DNA of 59,077 nucleotides, from positions 1 through 59,077 of the forward strand of contig JAMCUI010000020.1 in assembly GCA_023379265.1 (NCBI GenBank). Direction: 5' to 3'. Below, piece by piece: positions 18,093-25,971 of this stretch (positions within the stretch are counted from its first letter, which is position 1; each line of letters starts with the position of its first letter). The notes under the pieces are model-generated. The model saw only the letters and a list, made by a program, of their open reading frames with translations, was not told the DNA's origin and made no database searches. A program made the position numbers and the translations under genes. The stretch is from Patescibacteria group bacterium. Lineage in GTDB: Bacteria > Patescibacteriota > Microgenomatia > 2-02-FULL-39-11.

Positions 18093-18724
18093 TAATCTGA
18101 TAATCTAATCTGTGGATAATAGACTAAAAACTTTATACCAAGAATATCTTGAGAATCAACAAATCCTGTGATTAGCGAATCAGCCGCTCCTTGCTCACGA
18201 TTATCCGGTAGAACAAAATACATTCCATCTGGTACATCTATTTCTTGACAATTTTTACCTAATACAGCGGTCTTAGGAACAATGGTTTTCTCAGGATTTA
18301 AGGTATAGGGCTCCACAAGTAATTTTCCATTAAGATGAACAAATCCTCCTTTTATCACAATTTTATCTCCATCTACTCCAATAATTCTACCAATATTAAC
18401 TTTATCTTGATTTTGATTTACTCTATAAACGATGATATCTCCTCTTTGAGGATGTTGAGTTATTTGAAAAAGTAACGGTTTAATCATATAGAAATAATCT
18501 CCCTTGTGTAAAGTTGGACTCATAGAGTCATCTACAATATTATTAGGTTGAATTACAAAAAGGTTACTTAAAATGAGTAAGCCAACAAATATTCCGATTA
18601 CCTTGAATATATCTAAGCCAAGATTTTTAATCGGAGAATTCTTTTTAACTTTTTTTAACAAAATTAAGATTAAAATTGCTAATAAAAGAAGGGAAAGGGG
18701 ATATATGAAAGCAAATATATACAT
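18038..18724 (-). CDS. Signal peptidase I-like protein without the usual catalytic lysine
   Basis: A 228-residue membrane protein with two N-terminal transmembrane segments (about 3-24 and 38-57) and an S26 peptidase domain. The nucleophile motif is present (DDSMSPTLHKGD, Ser67), as are the RGDIIVYRV and PDNREQGAADSLITGFV boxes. The conserved Lys of the K-R-V-I-G box, the general base of bacterial signal peptidases, is replaced: the segment reads NIGRIIGVDGD with Gly112 at that position. It may be inactive or specialised. It lies in the tRNA-Gly islet and overlaps the integrase stub. Confidence 0.75.
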   Translation of the reverse strand: MYIFAFIYPLSLLLLAILILILLKKVKKNSPIKNLGLDIFKVIGIFVGLLILSNLFVIQPNNIVDDSMSPTLHKGDYFYMIKPLLFQITQHPQRGDIIVYRVNQNQDKVNIGRIIGVDGDKIVIKGGFVHLNGKLLVEPYTLNPEKTIVPKTAVLGKNCQEIDVPDGMYFVLPDNREQGAADSLITGFVDSQDILGIKFLVYYPQIRLSDYHRDTSNDKNLVKKDSCI

Positions 18725-18945
18725 ATCAACCTTTGAGTTACTTCATCATGACTACCCTGTCAATTAATATGCAAAGAATAACCGTTAGATGAGTATTAAG
18801 AATTTATCTTAGAAACTCACCTATTGGTGTTATTATAAAACTAAGTTAAATAACTTTATCATACAAAATAGTATAGAATGTCTGGAGGCTGTTTTTACGA
18901 GTCATTAAATAATTAAATATCCATACAAGGTAGAAATATACGACG

Positions 18946-19584
18946 TTATCTAATTGTTGCTTTTGGGTCACCAAAACAAACCTGGTGATTATAGTTCCAA
19001 ATCATAAGTGGAAGCATAGACAAATCTTGATCTGGATCAGTACCTGCAACTATTTGTAGTATGTTCTTTCTTATCATATTTTTAGATCTTCTATTCGCTT
19101 CTTCAGCAGTCAGACCTTTAAGAAGCCAAATAGCAACATAGTTTGAAGGTTCTAAAAATTTCTCAGCTGTTTTATCGGTTAAAGGACGGAACAGCTTCTC
19201 TAAATCAAACATAAAATAATAATCTCCGGTATAACCTATGTATGTAGTATTTACATTTTTTGAACATGATAATCCTAAACCATTAGCCGAGCTACACGAT
19301 CTGGCAAAGACAATGGTATTCTTAAAAACATTTTCATTCTCGCCCTTTTTTACCAGAACTTCATTATCATGCCCGGTAACACAATCATCATTACCATGAC
19401 CATTAATCATAATAAAAGTTGGTTGAATTTTTCTTACATAACTTGATAAATTTTTTTTGGTTACTTTTTCACCTGAAATATCAATCATTTTTACTTTTGC
19501 TTCAGCAGCGAATTGGAGGATGTGTTGAGACCACGTATAGAGATAATTTGTGGTGTTATCGTGGTAAGGACGGGTGATGATCAT
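18946..19584 (-). CDS. Caspase-fold-like (clan CD) cysteine peptidase candidate
   Basis: A 212-residue cytosolic protein with a His-Cys dyad in the clan CD arrangement: His63 in FIMINGHGNDD after a hydrophobic strand, and Cys97 in IVFARSCSSANGLG after the next strand. This is how gingipain, CHAT and metacaspase-type enzymes arrange their dyads. The C-terminus has LMIWNYNHQVCFGDPKA, similar in style to C25/CHAT ends. Its ATG lies inside the upstream gene (29-base overlap, different frame), so the two are translationally coupled. Substrate and role are unknown; being last in an operator-headed three-gene cassette suggests a regulated effector (inference). Confidence 0.6.
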   Translation of the reverse strand: MIITRPYHDNTTNYLYTWSQHILQFAAEAKVKMIDISGEKVTKKNLSSYVRKIQPTFIMINGHGNDDCVTGHDNEVLVKKGENENVFKNTIVFARSCSSANGLGLSCSKNVNTTYIGYTGDYYFMFDLEKLFRPLTDKTAEKFLEPSNYVAIWLLKGLTAEEANRRSKNMIRKNILQIVAGTDPDQDLSMLPLMIWNYNHQVCFGDPKATIR

Positions 19585-19819
19585 TTAAATCTTCATTTAA
19601 CAGATCTTTAAGCGACCTTAGATAGTCAAGTTGCATTTCAATAATTTTCCCGCCAATATTTTTATCTGTCTCTACTAATTTAATTAATTCTTCACCTGTA
19701 AAATCACCTTCCGATCCAATAGATATTTTTTTTCCAGGAGGAATTCTTCTTAATCTTTCAATTACTAACTGTTTTATTTCTTCACTGGTTATTTTTGGTG
19801 TTTTTATATTTATATCCAT
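19556..19819 (-). CDS. Small acidic CPR-type hypothetical protein of the caspase-like cassette
   Basis: An 87-residue protein from the ATG at 19819 (a TTG twelve bases upstream is also open). It reads ITSEEIKQLVIERLRRIPPG, KISIGSEGDFTGEELIKLV and IGGKIIEMQLDYLRSLKDLL: helical, without signal peptide or membrane segment. Similar short proteins occur widely in CPR genomes as far as I recall, without assigned function. It ends 29 bases inside the peptidase-like gene and starts 22 bases after the 60-residue gene, so the three form one transcript. Confidence 0.7.
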   Translation of the reverse strand: MDINIKTPKITSEEIKQLVIERLRRIPPGKKISIGSEGDFTGEELIKLVETDKNIGGKIIEMQLDYLRSLKDLLNEDLNDHHPSLPR

Positions 19820-19841
19820 ATGTATAAACAATTAATTTACT

Positions 19842-20024
19842 TTAGATGATTTTAAGTGCATCCAATTTATCAAGAATTTCCTGTGAAATAGAAGAATTTT
19901 GATCAATATAAAGTTTGGCTACTTTCCACGATATTCCTTCACCATTTATAGTTAATATTATTTCATCTCGTGTTGCTAGAGGCAGGTTTCCGTATATTTT
20001 GTAAAATTTTTCTTTTGGGGACAT
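19842..20024 (-). CDS. 60-residue CPR-type small protein, first gene of the caspase-like cassette
   Basis: MSPKEKFYKIYGNLPLATRD opens a short protein that continues EIILTINGEGISWKVAKLYI and ends KLDALKII. The pattern looks like a compact helical or winged-helix module and resembles a recurrent CPR small-protein family as remembered; its function is unassigned. A perfect palindrome lies 6 bases upstream of the ATG, as in autoregulated small operons, so DNA binding is plausible but unproven. Confidence 0.7.
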   Translation of the reverse strand: MSPKEKFYKIYGNLPLATRDEIILTINGEGISWKVAKLYIDQNSSISQEILDKLDALKII

Positions 20025-20030
20025 GTAGTC

Positions 20031-20056
20031 TATAAATACTGTATCCTGTATTTATA
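20031..20056. promoter_or_regulatory. Palindromic operator-like site before the caspase-like cassette
   Basis: TATAAATAC (20031-20039) and GTATTTATA (20048-20056) form a perfect 9-bp inverted repeat with an 8-bp centre, directly upstream of the first ATG on the minus strand. The AT-rich arms may also contain the -10 region, so a bound dimer would block transcription. Confidence 0.45.
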
Positions 20057-20552
20057 TAAATAGCAATATTCAATCTTTACCTGTATTATACCAATAATAA
20101 TCAATACTATACTATTTATAATATACACTTTTACTACCATGACAATATAAATAATATTAATTTATCTTTTAATAAAGATAAATTAATATGATATGATTAA
20201 ATTATTATTTTTATTATGTAGTTACGAAGGGAATAAAGGGGAATAATAATCATCAATTAGACTATTTTAAGGCTCTTTTGGCGTTGGCAAGGAGACATTC
20301 TACCGCTGAACTACGCCCGCACTGTATTTTCCAAACTAACTTATTTTAATTCCGACTTACTCAAACTCTCAATAAAACATCTTTTAACAACTCAAAATAA
20401 GCTTTCCACACCTTTGTAAGTATAATATAAGATGATAAATGGTGCAATAAAACTTATATAGTACTCTTTATCCTGTCTCCCATGGCAAATCAGTTGACCC
20501 ATTTTCCCTATTGAATTTGAACCGGACGTTTACATCTGATAGTATTTGCCCT
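20057..20552. other. Long intergenic stretch, very AT-rich, with a strong hairpin and a tRNA fragment
   Basis: No convincing gene. It holds a perfect 14-bp inverted repeat, ATTAATTTATCTTT / AAAGATAAATTAAT, at 20156-20187 with a 4-base loop, and the tRNA-Gly 5'-half fragment at 20284-20320 (minus). The rest appears to be plain AT-rich spacer. Confidence 0.7.
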
Positions 20553-20864
20553 ATGTCCTTAAAAGAAGACGCCCCTGAAATTGAAAGAATATTGGAACAA
20601 TATTCACCGTCCAAAAGAAGTTGTAATTTTCCCGGAACGGGTGGAAATACGGGATGTTTATTTTATTACATGCCTCCAGGTCAACAATTAGAGAATGCCC
20701 TAGACGCTTTTTTAGGTAGTTTGAAGGGAAGTACGTCCACGGTTGAAGTTCAAATACCAAAAGTATTTTGCAAGGTGACTGGGGTAACAATTCCACCAGG
20801 AAGTAAATGCAAAATAAGCCAGGATCTTTTCAGGAGAGTTGTGATGGATAAATACGAAAAATAG
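20553..20864 (+). CDS. Hypothetical cysteine-containing protein
   Basis: About 103 residues from the ATG at 20553 (MSLKEDAPEIERILEQYSPS); an upstream in-frame TTG at 20511 would add 14. Features are CNFPGTGGNTGCLFYYMPPG, FCKVTGVTIPPGSKCKI and a basic C-terminus. Four cysteines could bind metal, but no family is recognised. It lies alone between the tRNA-Gly islet and tRNA-Phe. The ORF may be real or fortuitous. Confidence 0.45.
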   Translation: MSLKEDAPEIERILEQYSPSKRSCNFPGTGGNTGCLFYYMPPGQQLENALDAFLGSLKGSTSTVEVQIPKVFCKVTGVTIPPGSKCKISQDLFRRVVMDKYEK

Positions 20865-21046
20865 AAACTTTAATGCTTTTCTTATCCACTCTTCTTTATG
20901 CTTAGAGACGTTTCCGTTTTACTCTTAAGGACAAACTCCTATCGACTCTACTATATCTGCGGTTGTTTTTGAATTTCTTGCTGCCAATACCTGAAAATTG
21001 TCTATATCTCTTCTTAATATAAAAATTCAATTTATGAATAAGTTTG

Positions 21047-21119
21047 TGCCGAGGGTCAGAGTCGAACTGACATAACGTGTTTTTCAGACACGCACCGTGA
21101 CCACCTTGGATACCTCGGC
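21047..21119 (-). tRNA. tRNA-Phe(GAA)
   Basis: Acceptor GCCGAGG/CCTCGGC, anticodon stem CGTGT/ACACG with loop CTGAAAA (anticodon GAA), T-arm GTCAG/CTGAC around TTCGACT. The D-arm (TCCAAGGTGGTCACGG) pairs poorly, which is unusual. The 10-mer TACCTCGGCA of its 5' end recurs at 25248-25257. Confidence 0.85.
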
Positions 21120-21243
21120 AAGGTTGAATTGACCTGCAACGAATTATTATAACAAGCTTATTTCCTAATATTGTAAATTAGATCATATAATGTTTCAAGA
21201 ATCAATGAAAAAGTATAAATGATTATTATGGTAAAATATTCAT

Positions 21244-22077
21244 ATGTCAGTCCCTAAATATGATGAAATGTTCAATGTACTTCTTCAGGCTCTTCATGAA
21301 CTAGGAGGATCTGCTTCTGTACAGGAAATGTTGGATAAAGTTGCTGAAATCCTGAAACTTACTGATAGGGATATAAATGAGGTACATCGTGGAAACAGAA
21401 CTAAACTTGATTACCGTCTGGCGTGGACAAGAAATTACCTGAAAAGATATGGTCTGCTTGAGAACTCATCAAGAGGTGTATGGGCTCTTACTGCCAAAGG
21501 TCTTCAAGTGAAAACTGTTGATAAGGATGAAGTAAACAGAACTGTAAAGAAGTATGATATCAATCATGATACAGCAGAATTATCCGATGATAGTGATCAT
21601 GATCTAAAAGTATCGGAGTCATGGAGAGAGGAAATGCTTGACATGATTAAAAAGCTTCCTCCTGATGTATTTGAAAGATTATGCCAGCGTATCCTTCGTG
21701 AAGCCGGATTCATTGAAGTAAAAGTGGAAGGAAGGTCAGGAGATGGAGGTATTGATGGAAGAGGAATTGTCAGGCTTGGTGGGTTTGTATCATTCAGAAT
21801 AATTTTCCAGTGTAAAAGATATCAGGGATCAGTTACATCACAAGAGATAAGAGAGTTCAAAGGAACCATGTCAGGAAGGGCTGATAAAGGCTTATTTATA
21901 ACAACTGGCAATTTCACTAGGGATGCTAAGCAGGAAGCTAACAGAGATGGTTCAACACCTATTGATCTAATTGATGGAAGGGATCTCACTGAGAAAATGA
22001 AAGAACTTCGACTAGGTATTAAATTAAAAACAGAAGAAGTAGTTACAGTTGATCAGGAATGGTTCAGCAATTTCTAG
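21244..22077 (+). CDS. mrr: Mrr-family restriction endonuclease
   Basis: A 277-residue type IV-like restriction protein that would cut modified foreign DNA. An N-terminal Mrr_N winged-helix domain (about 1-95, ending WALTAKGLQVK) leads into an Mrr catalytic domain (about 140-260). Its PD-(D/E)xK-type site is visible: FERLCQRILREAGF, GRSGDGGIDGRG (metal-binding Asp) and FQCKRY (QxK). The family N-domain usually binds DNA. It is the first gene of a putative defence island with the convergent genes 22087-25143. Confidence 0.93.
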   Translation: MSVPKYDEMFNVLLQALHELGGSASVQEMLDKVAEILKLTDRDINEVHRGNRTKLDYRLAWTRNYLKRYGLLENSSRGVWALTAKGLQVKTVDKDEVNRTVKKYDINHDTAELSDDSDHDLKVSESWREEMLDMIKKLPPDVFERLCQRILREAGFIEVKVEGRSGDGGIDGRGIVRLGGFVSFRIIFQCKRYQGSVTSQEIREFKGTMSGRADKGLFITTGNFTRDAKQEANRDGSTPIDLIDGRDLTEKMKELRLGIKLKTEEVVTVDQEWFSNF

Positions 22078-22086
22078 TTCTTCTCA

Positions 22087-22764
22087 TCATTTCCTTTTTC
22101 GTCTTTTACGATATTCTAATATCTGTTTTGGTAAGTTATATAAATAGGTCATTGTAAAATCCATAAACTCAACAATATCTTTAGCGTCATTATCAGTAGT
22201 TGGATCTTGGTTAGGCTTTGGATGTGCAGAATCGTTTCCTAATTCGCGTATTTCGTGAGACCATTCTTTCATAAGAGGAGGAAGAATCCCTTTTAATGCT
22301 AGATCGTTAATTTCTTCCTTTAAGTTATCTCCTACAGCTTTAGAATGTCTTAATGCTACTTGTAAGGCGCTCCTTGCCATTACTGCAGCAGCGTCCCAGT
22401 TTTCATCTTCTAAAGAGCGTTGTGCTTGAAGCCAGAACCTCTGTACATCAGAAGGCCAATGTTCGGGTGCTTGTGTTGTTCTTTGTGGCCATGGTAAGAC
22501 TCGATATGCGTGTAAACCACCACTGTAACTACTTGCTGACCAAAGGACCATTATAAATCCTGCACAACTACCGCATTTATATGTATCAAAGTTTAATACT
22601 TTTTGACCGTTTGGTTTTTTCTTCTCTTCATGATGAACAAGGGTAAAATTGCCTTCTTCTTCACAAAAAGGACATTCTATACGGTGTAAAGCTAATTCAT
22701 TACCATCAAAACCATATCCTTCCCCTAAATCCCACCAGCTTTTCATACAACCGCATTCTACCAT
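22087..22764 (-). CDS. DUF4145-like protein with zinc ribbon
   Basis: About 225 residues from the ATG at 22764 (an upstream TTG at 22788 is open). The N-terminal half has cysteine pairs (ECPFCEEEG and YKCGSCAGF) forming a likely zinc ribbon. The C-terminal half, AAAVMARSALQVALRHSKAVGDNLKEE... and RELGNDSAHPKP, matches the DUF4145 pattern (HEPN-related, R-x-x-GN-x-x-AH). DUF4145 modules accompany many restriction and defence proteins, sometimes fused to them. It follows the 139-residue gene almost without gap and faces mrr convergently. Confidence 0.75.
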   Translation of the reverse strand: MVECGCMKSWWDLGEGYGFDGNELALHRIECPFCEEEGNFTLVHHEEKKKPNGQKVLNFDTYKCGSCAGFIMVLWSASSYSGGLHAYRVLPWPQRTTQAPEHWPSDVQRFWLQAQRSLEDENWDAAAVMARSALQVALRHSKAVGDNLKEEINDLALKGILPPLMKEWSHEIRELGNDSAHPKPNQDPTTDNDAKDIVEFMDFTMTYLYNLPKQILEYRKRRKRK

Positions 22765-22788
22765 ATTATGACTATAATTAAGATTCAA

Positions 22789-23205
22789 TTACTCGACTTT
22801 TAGATAAGGCAAAAGTAGTTGGTAGGGACCGCTTTTTTTAATTATATATTTGCTTTCAGAATCACCTAAAATGATTGCAGGCAATTTATCAAATCCCTTT
22901 TGAAGATATAAATTGAACGATACGTAATCATCACTTAGACGGAACTTTTGTTCACTGATTGGATAGAGGTAAAGAGGCAGCAACTCACCCTTTCTTATAT
23001 GAGATTCAAAATAGTTTCTGAAAGAATCTGGAATATCCGGTTTGTAATCGGAAAATGGAACAATTGCCTCTTTTTTAATTTCAGCTATCCAGCAGAACAG
23101 TAGGCCATTATAAGCGCATCGTAATCTTCTGATAAGCTCATCATCTCTAGGAGAAGTTTTCCCATCCCAATCAATTATCAGTTTACTTGTTTCAACAAGA
23201 TCCAT
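22789..23205 (-). CDS. Hypothetical protein of the defence island
   Basis: A 138-residue protein from the ATG at 23205, preceded by AAGAAAGGAATG as ribosome site (a longer frame opens at 23226). The sequence (IDWDGKTSPRDDELIRRLRC, PDIPDSFRNYFESHIRKGEL, YIIKKSGPYQLLLPYLKVE) matches no family I know; it has no membrane segment. It directly precedes the DUF4145-like gene, so the two probably act together. Confidence 0.6.
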   Translation of the reverse strand: MDLVETSKLIIDWDGKTSPRDDELIRRLRCAYNGLLFCWIAEIKKEAIVPFSDYKPDIPDSFRNYFESHIRKGELLPLYLYPISEQKFRLSDDYVSFNLYLQKGFDKLPAIILGDSESKYIIKKSGPYQLLLPYLKVE

Positions 23206-23376
23206 AATACATTCCTTTCTTAACATTTAATAATCGTATTCTTAGCAAGTTCAGTCCTTCCTACTGGCATAAGATCAGCCATCTCAAGCTCTGGTACCTG
23301 TAACAGGTAGATACTTGATACTGCTGCACCCTCTGCGCCAGATGATCCGGCTGTTACTTCTAAGAATCATTTAATT
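23206..23376. other. Spacer between HNH and the DUF4145 pair
   Basis: The minus strand reads VTAGSSGAEGAAVSSIYLLQ and VPELEMADLMPVGRTELAKN in one open frame without a start, which may be a fragment of an older gene. No RNA structure is seen. Confidence 0.3.
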
Positions 23377-24129
23377 TTATTCCACTAGAAAGGGTATAAA
23401 TGGAAGAATCTGATCAATCACTGATATATAGGGGAGATAATTGTATTCGTACTCCCTTTTTAGTATATTCATCAGCCTAGCCTGAAATAATCTATAGTTC
23501 GGACCTTTCATCTTTTTGTGGCACGATTCACAGAGTGTAATAAGATTCCACAGGGCATTTGCTTCCTCAGGCATCAATTTATACATAATCCTACGATCAA
23601 TGATATGATTTACAATCAAATGCTCCTTACTTCCGCATTTCATACATTTGCATTCATCTCTAATTAGTGCCAGTCGCTTTTGTTCTGCTTCCTCCTTCAA
23701 TCTGTAATTGAACGAAGGATAATTTTCCATATCTTCTTTTGATTCATATCCGAAAGATTTTGCAATACCATCTATTATGTTCAAATGGGCTATTCCGGAT
23801 CTTTTCTTACCGATTAGGGCTTTTCTTCGTCTCTCAATTTCGTCTTGTGGCTGTATCCTTCCCCGTACTCCAATCATCCTTCGTTCAATAAGTTCAGGAG
23901 ATTGTTTTACTCCTCTTTTACTGGCTGCCATTTTTTCAATATGTTCAGGAGACAGTTTTTTCCCTTTGAAAGTTATTCTGTAAACTTCTTTATGTTCTTT
24001 TGATTTCTGCCAGCATATTGGTGAACAATATAGCCCTTTAGTATCTCTTTTCCACGGGAATGATTTTTTACAGTTCAGACAAAATCTTGTTAACGGTGTA
24101 CCATTAAGGGTCATATATCCTTTTGGCAT
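23377..24129 (-). CDS. HNH endonuclease, homing-type
   Basis: A 250-residue protein. The N-terminus has a C-x2-C zinc pair (FCLNCKKSF) and CSPIC, then NUMOD3-like DNA-binding repeats (KLSPEHIEKMAASKRGVKQS, SPELIERRM). The C-terminal HNH nuclease has CKCMKCGSKEHLIVNHIIDRR and NLITLCESCHKKM. NUMOD plus HNH is the plan of phage homing endonucleases; a restriction role in the island is the alternative. A short spacer separates it from the integrase gene, which precedes it in transcription order. Confidence 0.85.
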   Translation of the reverse strand: MPKGYMTLNGTPLTRFCLNCKKSFPWKRDTKGLYCSPICWQKSKEHKEVYRITFKGKKLSPEHIEKMAASKRGVKQSPELIERRMIGVRGRIQPQDEIERRRKALIGKKRSGIAHLNIIDGIAKSFGYESKEDMENYPSFNYRLKEEAEQKRLALIRDECKCMKCGSKEHLIVNHIIDRRIMYKLMPEEANALWNLITLCESCHKKMKGPNYRLFQARLMNILKREYEYNYLPYISVIDQILPFIPFLVE

Positions 24130-24162
24130 ATTTTCTCCTTATAAAATGTTAATAATAATTGA

Positions 24163-25143
24163 TTACTTTGTAACTTTAATTAGCAGACTGTTACTGTTTT
24201 CTTCAACTGTAAGATTGAAATGTTGTGTATCTACATTCTGATTGATATTAGTTTTGATTTTCTGACACAACATTTCCCAGCTTATGTTGTGTTTCAGTAG
24301 GGGATGAGCAAGAACAATCTGAGAATAAAACTTTAACGAGGAATTAAGATACCGCATGGTTGTTCGGGGATCACGATGACCGACAATTTTAGCCACATAC
24401 ATCAGATCAACACCATTCTGACCCATTATGTCTATGTAACTGTAGCGAAAAAGATGATTCCAGATTTTTTTATTCAGTCCTATGGCTTTAGCCCTTCTTT
24501 TCAGATCAAGTAGTATCTGTTGAGAGTTTAATGTCCCGTTTCTGGCTGAACTGAAAATGTATTCTCCTTTATGGGGAAGCTGGAAAAGTAGATTAAAAAT
24601 ATCCGGTCCGATACATACAGTACGATCTTCACCATTCTTTGTGTCTCTGAAAATAACTCTTTCTGGACCACTGTGAAGGTCCTTCCAAGTCAGATTTAGC
24701 ACTTCCCCTATTCTTGCACCTGTTGTACCAAGTAGTAAAATCATAGCTTTCTGACGCTGATTGATATAACACTGAAACTTTTTGTATTGAATAATTACTT
24801 CTGCCAGTTTTTTTATATCTTCCGGGGTCAAATTATCCACCTCTGACAGTCTTTTTTCACGAAAATATGTATAATCATCAAAGTCGTGGATCTTGAAGTA
24901 TTTTCCAAGCAATTTGACAGTTTTTATAAAATTGTTGATATAGGAGATTGCATAGCCTTTATTCCGCATTTCAGCGATAAAAATGTTGAAATTATCACGG
25001 GTGAAGTCTCTAGTGGAAAAGTAGTCAAGCAGCTTGTTGAATCGGGACTTCTCGGCCATAAAAGCCGATGGTTTATCAGACAGTTTCCTGTCTACAAACA
25101 AAAAAACTTGTAGTTTCGGCCACAAAGATCTGTTCAGCAACAT
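24163..25143 (-). CDS. Tyrosine site-specific recombinase (integrase)
   Basis: A 326-residue integrase with an N-terminal core-binding domain (about 30-95) and a complete catalytic domain: Arg144 (TGARIGEVLNLTW), a likely Lys near 169, His230-x-x-Arg233 (NHLFRYSY), His256 (VGHRDPRTTMRY) and the nucleophile Tyr265. All catalytic residues are intact, so it may be active. It lies about 220 bp from tRNA-Val(UAC), at the right end of the Mrr/DUF4145/HNH island, and probably mobilised it. Nearby DNA carries the tRNA-Phe 10-mer TACCTCGGCA at 25248-25257. Confidence 0.92.
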   Translation of the reverse strand: MLLNRSLWPKLQVFLFVDRKLSDKPSAFMAEKSRFNKLLDYFSTRDFTRDNFNIFIAEMRNKGYAISYINNFIKTVKLLGKYFKIHDFDDYTYFREKRLSEVDNLTPEDIKKLAEVIIQYKKFQCYINQRQKAMILLLGTTGARIGEVLNLTWKDLHSGPERVIFRDTKNGEDRTVCIGPDIFNLLFQLPHKGEYIFSSARNGTLNSQQILLDLKRRAKAIGLNKKIWNHLFRYSYIDIMGQNGVDLMYVAKIVGHRDPRTTMRYLNSSLKFYSQIVLAHPLLKHNISWEMLCQKIKTNINQNVDTQHFNLTVEENSNSLLIKVTK

Positions 25144-25361
25144 AAGCTGTTCAGATCATTTGAACTTATGCCACAAGCTAACAGATCGTCCGTCTGATCT
25201 CTAAATCTGTAATTACCTTATATTAAAAATATCATTTTCAATATGCCTACCTCGGCATCTTACTATTTAATTTTAAGTTTAAGATTTCTAATTTGCAATG
25301 ACTATAGTATCTGCATCAAGCGAAGTGCTTTCGCTAAGTACCTCATCTATTCGGTACGAAG

Positions 25362-25435
25362 TGGACGCTGAGGGATTCGAACCCCCGACATTTGCGATGT
25401 AAACGCAACGCTCTAACCAGCTGAGCTAAGCGTCC
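25362..25435 (-). tRNA. tRNA-Val(UAC)
   Basis: Acceptor GGACGCT, anticodon stem TTGCG/CGCAA with loop TTTACAT giving UAC, T-arm GGGGGTTCGAATCCC, discriminator A. Its 3' end faces the integrase gene, a common arrangement for tRNA-targeting elements. Confidence 0.94.
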
Positions 25436-25543
25436 AAATAAATCTTCTTCATATCCAGTCTACTTGAGTACTGGTATTTTATCCAATAGTACAATCTGTT
25501 GCAAGAATTTTGTGGGATTGGTACAATTAACTGCACTATTTAT

Positions 25544-25562
25544 GGCGAGGTGGTGAAATTGG
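25544..25562 (+). pseudogene. tRNA-Leu 5'-end fragment
   Basis: GGCGAGGTGGTGAAATTGG repeats the first 19 bases of the following tRNA-Leu(GAG) with one mismatch, 68 bp upstream of the real gene. Homology then stops. It belongs to the window-wide pattern of duplicated gene edges. Confidence 0.7.
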
Positions 25563-25611
25563 AATACTCAGTTATAGCAGTCAAAATCGAGAAAAAAACA
25601 CACTAAATATT

Positions 25612-25693
25612 GCCGAGGTGGTGAAATTGGTATACACGCAGTCTTGAGGAGGCTGTGCCGTAAGGCGTGGAGGTTCAAGTCCTCTCCTCGGCA
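25612..25693 (+). tRNA. tRNA-Leu(GAG)
   Basis: Acceptor GCCGAGG/CCTCGGC, D-arm GTGAAATTGGTATAC, anticodon loop TTGAGGA between CAGTC and GGCTG (anticodon GAG), class II variable arm, T-arm GGAGGTTCAAGTCC, discriminator A. Confidence 0.94.
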
Positions 25694-25725
25694 CTGAAGA
25701 ATTTCTTTCAGAAATTCTGAAGTGC
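25692..25725 (+). repeat. Hairpin filling the tRNA-Leu/tRNA-Arg spacer
   Basis: GCACT...AGTGC and GAATTTCT/AGAAATTC form a 5+8-bp stem with a 3x3 internal loop. The outer stem includes the last bases of tRNA-Leu and the first bases of tRNA-Arg, so it may guide processing of the co-transcript. Confidence 0.55.
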
Positions 25726-25796
25726 GCCTGTAGCTCAATGGATAGAGCAACTCCCTTCTAAGGAGTAGGTTGTGGGTTCGACTCCCGCCAGGCGCG
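25724..25796 (+). tRNA. tRNA-Arg(UCU)
   Basis: Acceptor GCGCCTG/CAGGCGC, D-arm AGCTCAATGGATAGAGC, anticodon stem ACTCC/GGAGT with loop CTTCTAA (UCU), T-arm GTGGGTTCGACTCCC. A short TTCGACTCCCG repeat of its T-arm recurs about 35 bp downstream. Confidence 0.95.
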
Positions 25797-25899
25797 CAAA
25801 TAGGATTTATTAACTTCGACTCCCGAGAGGTGCTCTTCGTCGCTTTGAAGAAATTGAAAAGCTCCACAGCGCAAGCGCATTTTTTTTCTATTTCTGATG

Positions 25900-25971
25900 A
25901 GCGGGCGATGGGATTCGCACCCACGGCCTCTTCCTTGGCAAGGAAGCATTCTACTGCTGAACTACGCCCGC
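25900..25971 (-). tRNA. tRNA-Gly(GCC)
   Basis: Acceptor GCGGGCG/CGCCCGC, anticodon stem CTTCC/GGAAG with loop TTGCCAA (GCC). The T-arm reads GTGGGTGCGAATCCC: the usual T-T-C at the loop start is G-T-G-C, a deviation from the GTTC consensus. The discriminator is U. Confidence 0.92.

Larger units (their letters stand above)
17753..20321. mobile_element. Probable integrated islet bounded by a 31-bp tRNA-Gly direct repeat
   Basis: GGAGACATTCTACCGCTGAA plus the next 11 bases occur identically at 17753-17783 (inside tRNA-Gly) and 20291-20321 (an isolated tRNA-Gly 5' half). Between them lie a tyrosine integrase stub next to the tRNA, a signal-peptidase-like gene and the caspase-like cassette. The isolated half continues into TTGCCAA, so it derives from a GCC-type tRNA-Gly. 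The layout fits att sites of a small integrative element that has lost most of its integrase. Unusually, the displaced fragment is the 5' half of the tRNA. Confidence 0.5.
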
